Positions 5,818 to 6,960 of a stretch of DNA of 6,960 nt are shown here, piece by piece. The number at the start of each line of letters is the position of its first letter. Within the stretch, counting starts at the first letter, position 1. Position numbers and translations under genes: made by a program. The notes under the pieces are model-generated. The model saw only the letters and a program-made list of their open reading frames with translations. It had not been told where the DNA came from and did no database searches. Source of the DNA: Gammaproteobacteria bacterium (GTDB lineage Bacteria > Pseudomonadota > Gammaproteobacteria > Steroidobacterales > Steroidobacteraceae); NCBI GenBank assembly GCA_030040525.1, contig JASHTN010000350.1, positions 1-6,960 of the forward strand, given 5' to 3'.

Positions 5818-6960
5818 CTTCCCGGGTTCTGGGCCGTGGCGGCGCGCCGCGCCGCTTCCGGGAGCTCGCCGGTGAGCCCCAGGGCGCGCCGGATGAACAC
5901 GCCTCGCAGCTCCTGGCTGCGGCTCACCCAGGCGAGTCCGCGCTGCGCCAGCCGCGAGAGTGGCCCCGAGCCGTGCGCGAGCAGCCGATCGAATGCCTCG
6001 ATTGCGCTGTCCATGAGCGCCACCTCGCTCTTGCGCCAGCGCTCGTACGCCCGCAGCACGCCGAGGGCTCCCGGGTCCTCGCGCCGCGCCTGCGCCGCGA
6101 GCAGCAGCTGCGCGAGCGCCGCTGCGTCCATGAGCCCGAGGTTGACTCCCTGGCCGGCGAGCGGGTGCACGACGTGCGCGGCATCCCCGATCAGGGCGAC
6201 GCGCTGCGCCACGTAGTGGTGCGCCGCGAGGCGGCGCAGCGCAAAGGAGCGGCGCTCACCGAGGAGCCGCGTGGCCCCGAGCGCGAGGTCGGAGGCGCGA
6301 TCGAGCTCCTCCGCAAACGCCTCATCCGCTGCGGCCATGAGGCGCACCGCGAGCTCTGCGTCCGCGGACCAGACGATCGAGCTCGAGCCGTCGGCGAGCG
6401 GCAGGAAGGCGACCGTGCCGCGCCGCATGAAGCGCTGCCACGCGGTCCGCTCGTGTGCGCGTGCGGTCGCGACGGTTGCGACGATGGCGCTCTGGCGGTA
6501 GTCGGACACTTCCGCGGTGAGCCCGGCCGCCTCGCGCAGCGCCGATTGCGCACCATCCGCGCCGACCACGAGCCGCGCCGCCAGCGTCCCTGCGGCAGTG
6601 CCGATCTCGACCCTCTCCGCTGCGATGCGCAGGCTCGCAAACTGCGCCGCGTGCAGATGTCCGCCCGCGGCCGTGAAGGCCTCGAGCAGCGCCGCCTGCA
6701 GCAGCCGGCTCTCGACGATGTAGCCGAGGTTCGGCTCGCCGACGTCCGCGGCATCGAACACCAGCACATCGCGGGAAGCAGCCGGCACGCTCTCGTGCCA
6801 GACACGCATGCGCTCGTAGGGCGAGAGGCGTGCGCCGGCGATCGCCTGCCATGCGCCGGCGTGCTCGAGAAGGTGCTCGCTCGCGCGCGACAGCGCGACC
6901 ACCCGCGAATCGGTCGGCGCGTCCGGCGCCGGGGCGGAGGCCGGCTGCGGCTCCAGGAGC
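5814..6960 (-). CDS. FAD-dependent ubiquinone-ring hydroxylase, UbiH/UbiF/UbiI/COQ6 family; 5' end cut by window edge
   Basis: This is a flavoprotein monooxygenase expected to hydroxylate the benzoquinone ring during ubiquinone synthesis, probably on the inner face of the membrane within the Ubi complex. The frame runs from the stop at 5814 through base 6959, giving 381 residues. GTG 6902 is internal: upstream codons continue as LLEP...DSR-VVALSRASEHLL, the usual family run after the first FAD strand. Only about 30 residues, with the GxGxxG dinucleotide motif, are missing. Visible motifs are VVGADGAQSALREAAGL (the central DG motif, near 6527-6577) and GDAAHVVHPLAGQGVNLGLMDAAAL (near 6115-6190), the FAD-binding signature that defines the family. 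Whether it is UbiH or UbiI cannot be decided from the sequence. In E. coli ubiI lies next to gcvTHP, which favours UbiI. It converges on phhB with a 6-bp gap. Confidence 0.92.
   Translation of the reverse strand, partial: LLEPQPASAPAPDAPTDSRVVALSRASEHLLEHAGAWQAIAGARLSPYERMRVWHESVPAASRDVLVFDAADVGEPNLGYIVESRLLQAALLEAFTAAGGHLHAAQFASLRIAAERVEIGTAAGTLAARLVVGADGAQSALREAAGLTAEVSDYRQSAIVATVATARAHERTAWQRFMRRGTVAFLPLADGSSSIVWSADAELAVRLMAAADEAFAEELDRASDLALGATRLLGERRSFALRRLAAHHYVAQRVALIGDAAHVVHPLAGQGVNLGLMDAAALAQLLLAAQARREDPGALGVLRAYERWRKSEVALMDSAIEAFDRLLAHGSGPLSRLAQRGLAWVSRSQELRGVFIRRALGLTGELPEAARRAATAQNPGS

Overview
The window is GC-rich chromosomal DNA from a beta- or gammaproteobacterium. The long form of IspG, the UbiH/UbiI-type ubiquinone hydroxylase beside glycine-cleavage genes, and the glycine decarboxylase split into two subunits all fit this. 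I cannot name a genus from the sequence alone. All genes are housekeeping or central-metabolic, gene packing is tight, and I see no insertion sequence, phage gene, CRISPR array, tRNA or rRNA.

Layout. From about 4168 down to the left edge, the minus strand carries a glycine-cleavage operon in the order promoter, tandem glycine riboswitch (about 3944-4143), gcvT, gcvH, gcvPA, gcvPB. Spacings are 17 bp, a 1-base TGATG overlap and 23 bp, and gcvPB runs off the left edge after 327 codons. On the plus strand, divergent from it, lie ispG (start at 4229) and then, 10 bp downstream, a pterin-4a-carbinolamine dehydratase gene (phhB type). This pair converges on a minus-strand FAD monooxygenase of the UbiH/UbiF/UbiI/COQ6 family. 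The two stop codons are 6 bp apart, and the 5' end of the monooxygenase gene lies beyond the right edge.

How the parts work together. GcvPA and GcvPB form the PLP-dependent P-protein, GcvH is the lipoyl shuttle and GcvT transfers the one-carbon unit to tetrahydrofolate. The leader RNA carries two glycine-sensing aptamers, so the operon is expected to respond to its own substrate. IspG makes HMBPP in the MEP isoprenoid pathway and the monooxygenase hydroxylates the ubiquinone ring. These are linked only loosely, through isoprenoid-quinone supply. In E. coli a ubiI-type gene sits directly upstream of gcvTHP. Here an inverted ispG-phhB pair lies between the two.

I found no new biological system. 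The most interesting part is the riboswitch leader: the gcvT ribosome-binding site copies eight bases of the second aptamer, and a 9-base repeat links the first aptamer's P1 stem to a hairpin just downstream of the second aptamer. Both suggest testable alternative pairings.
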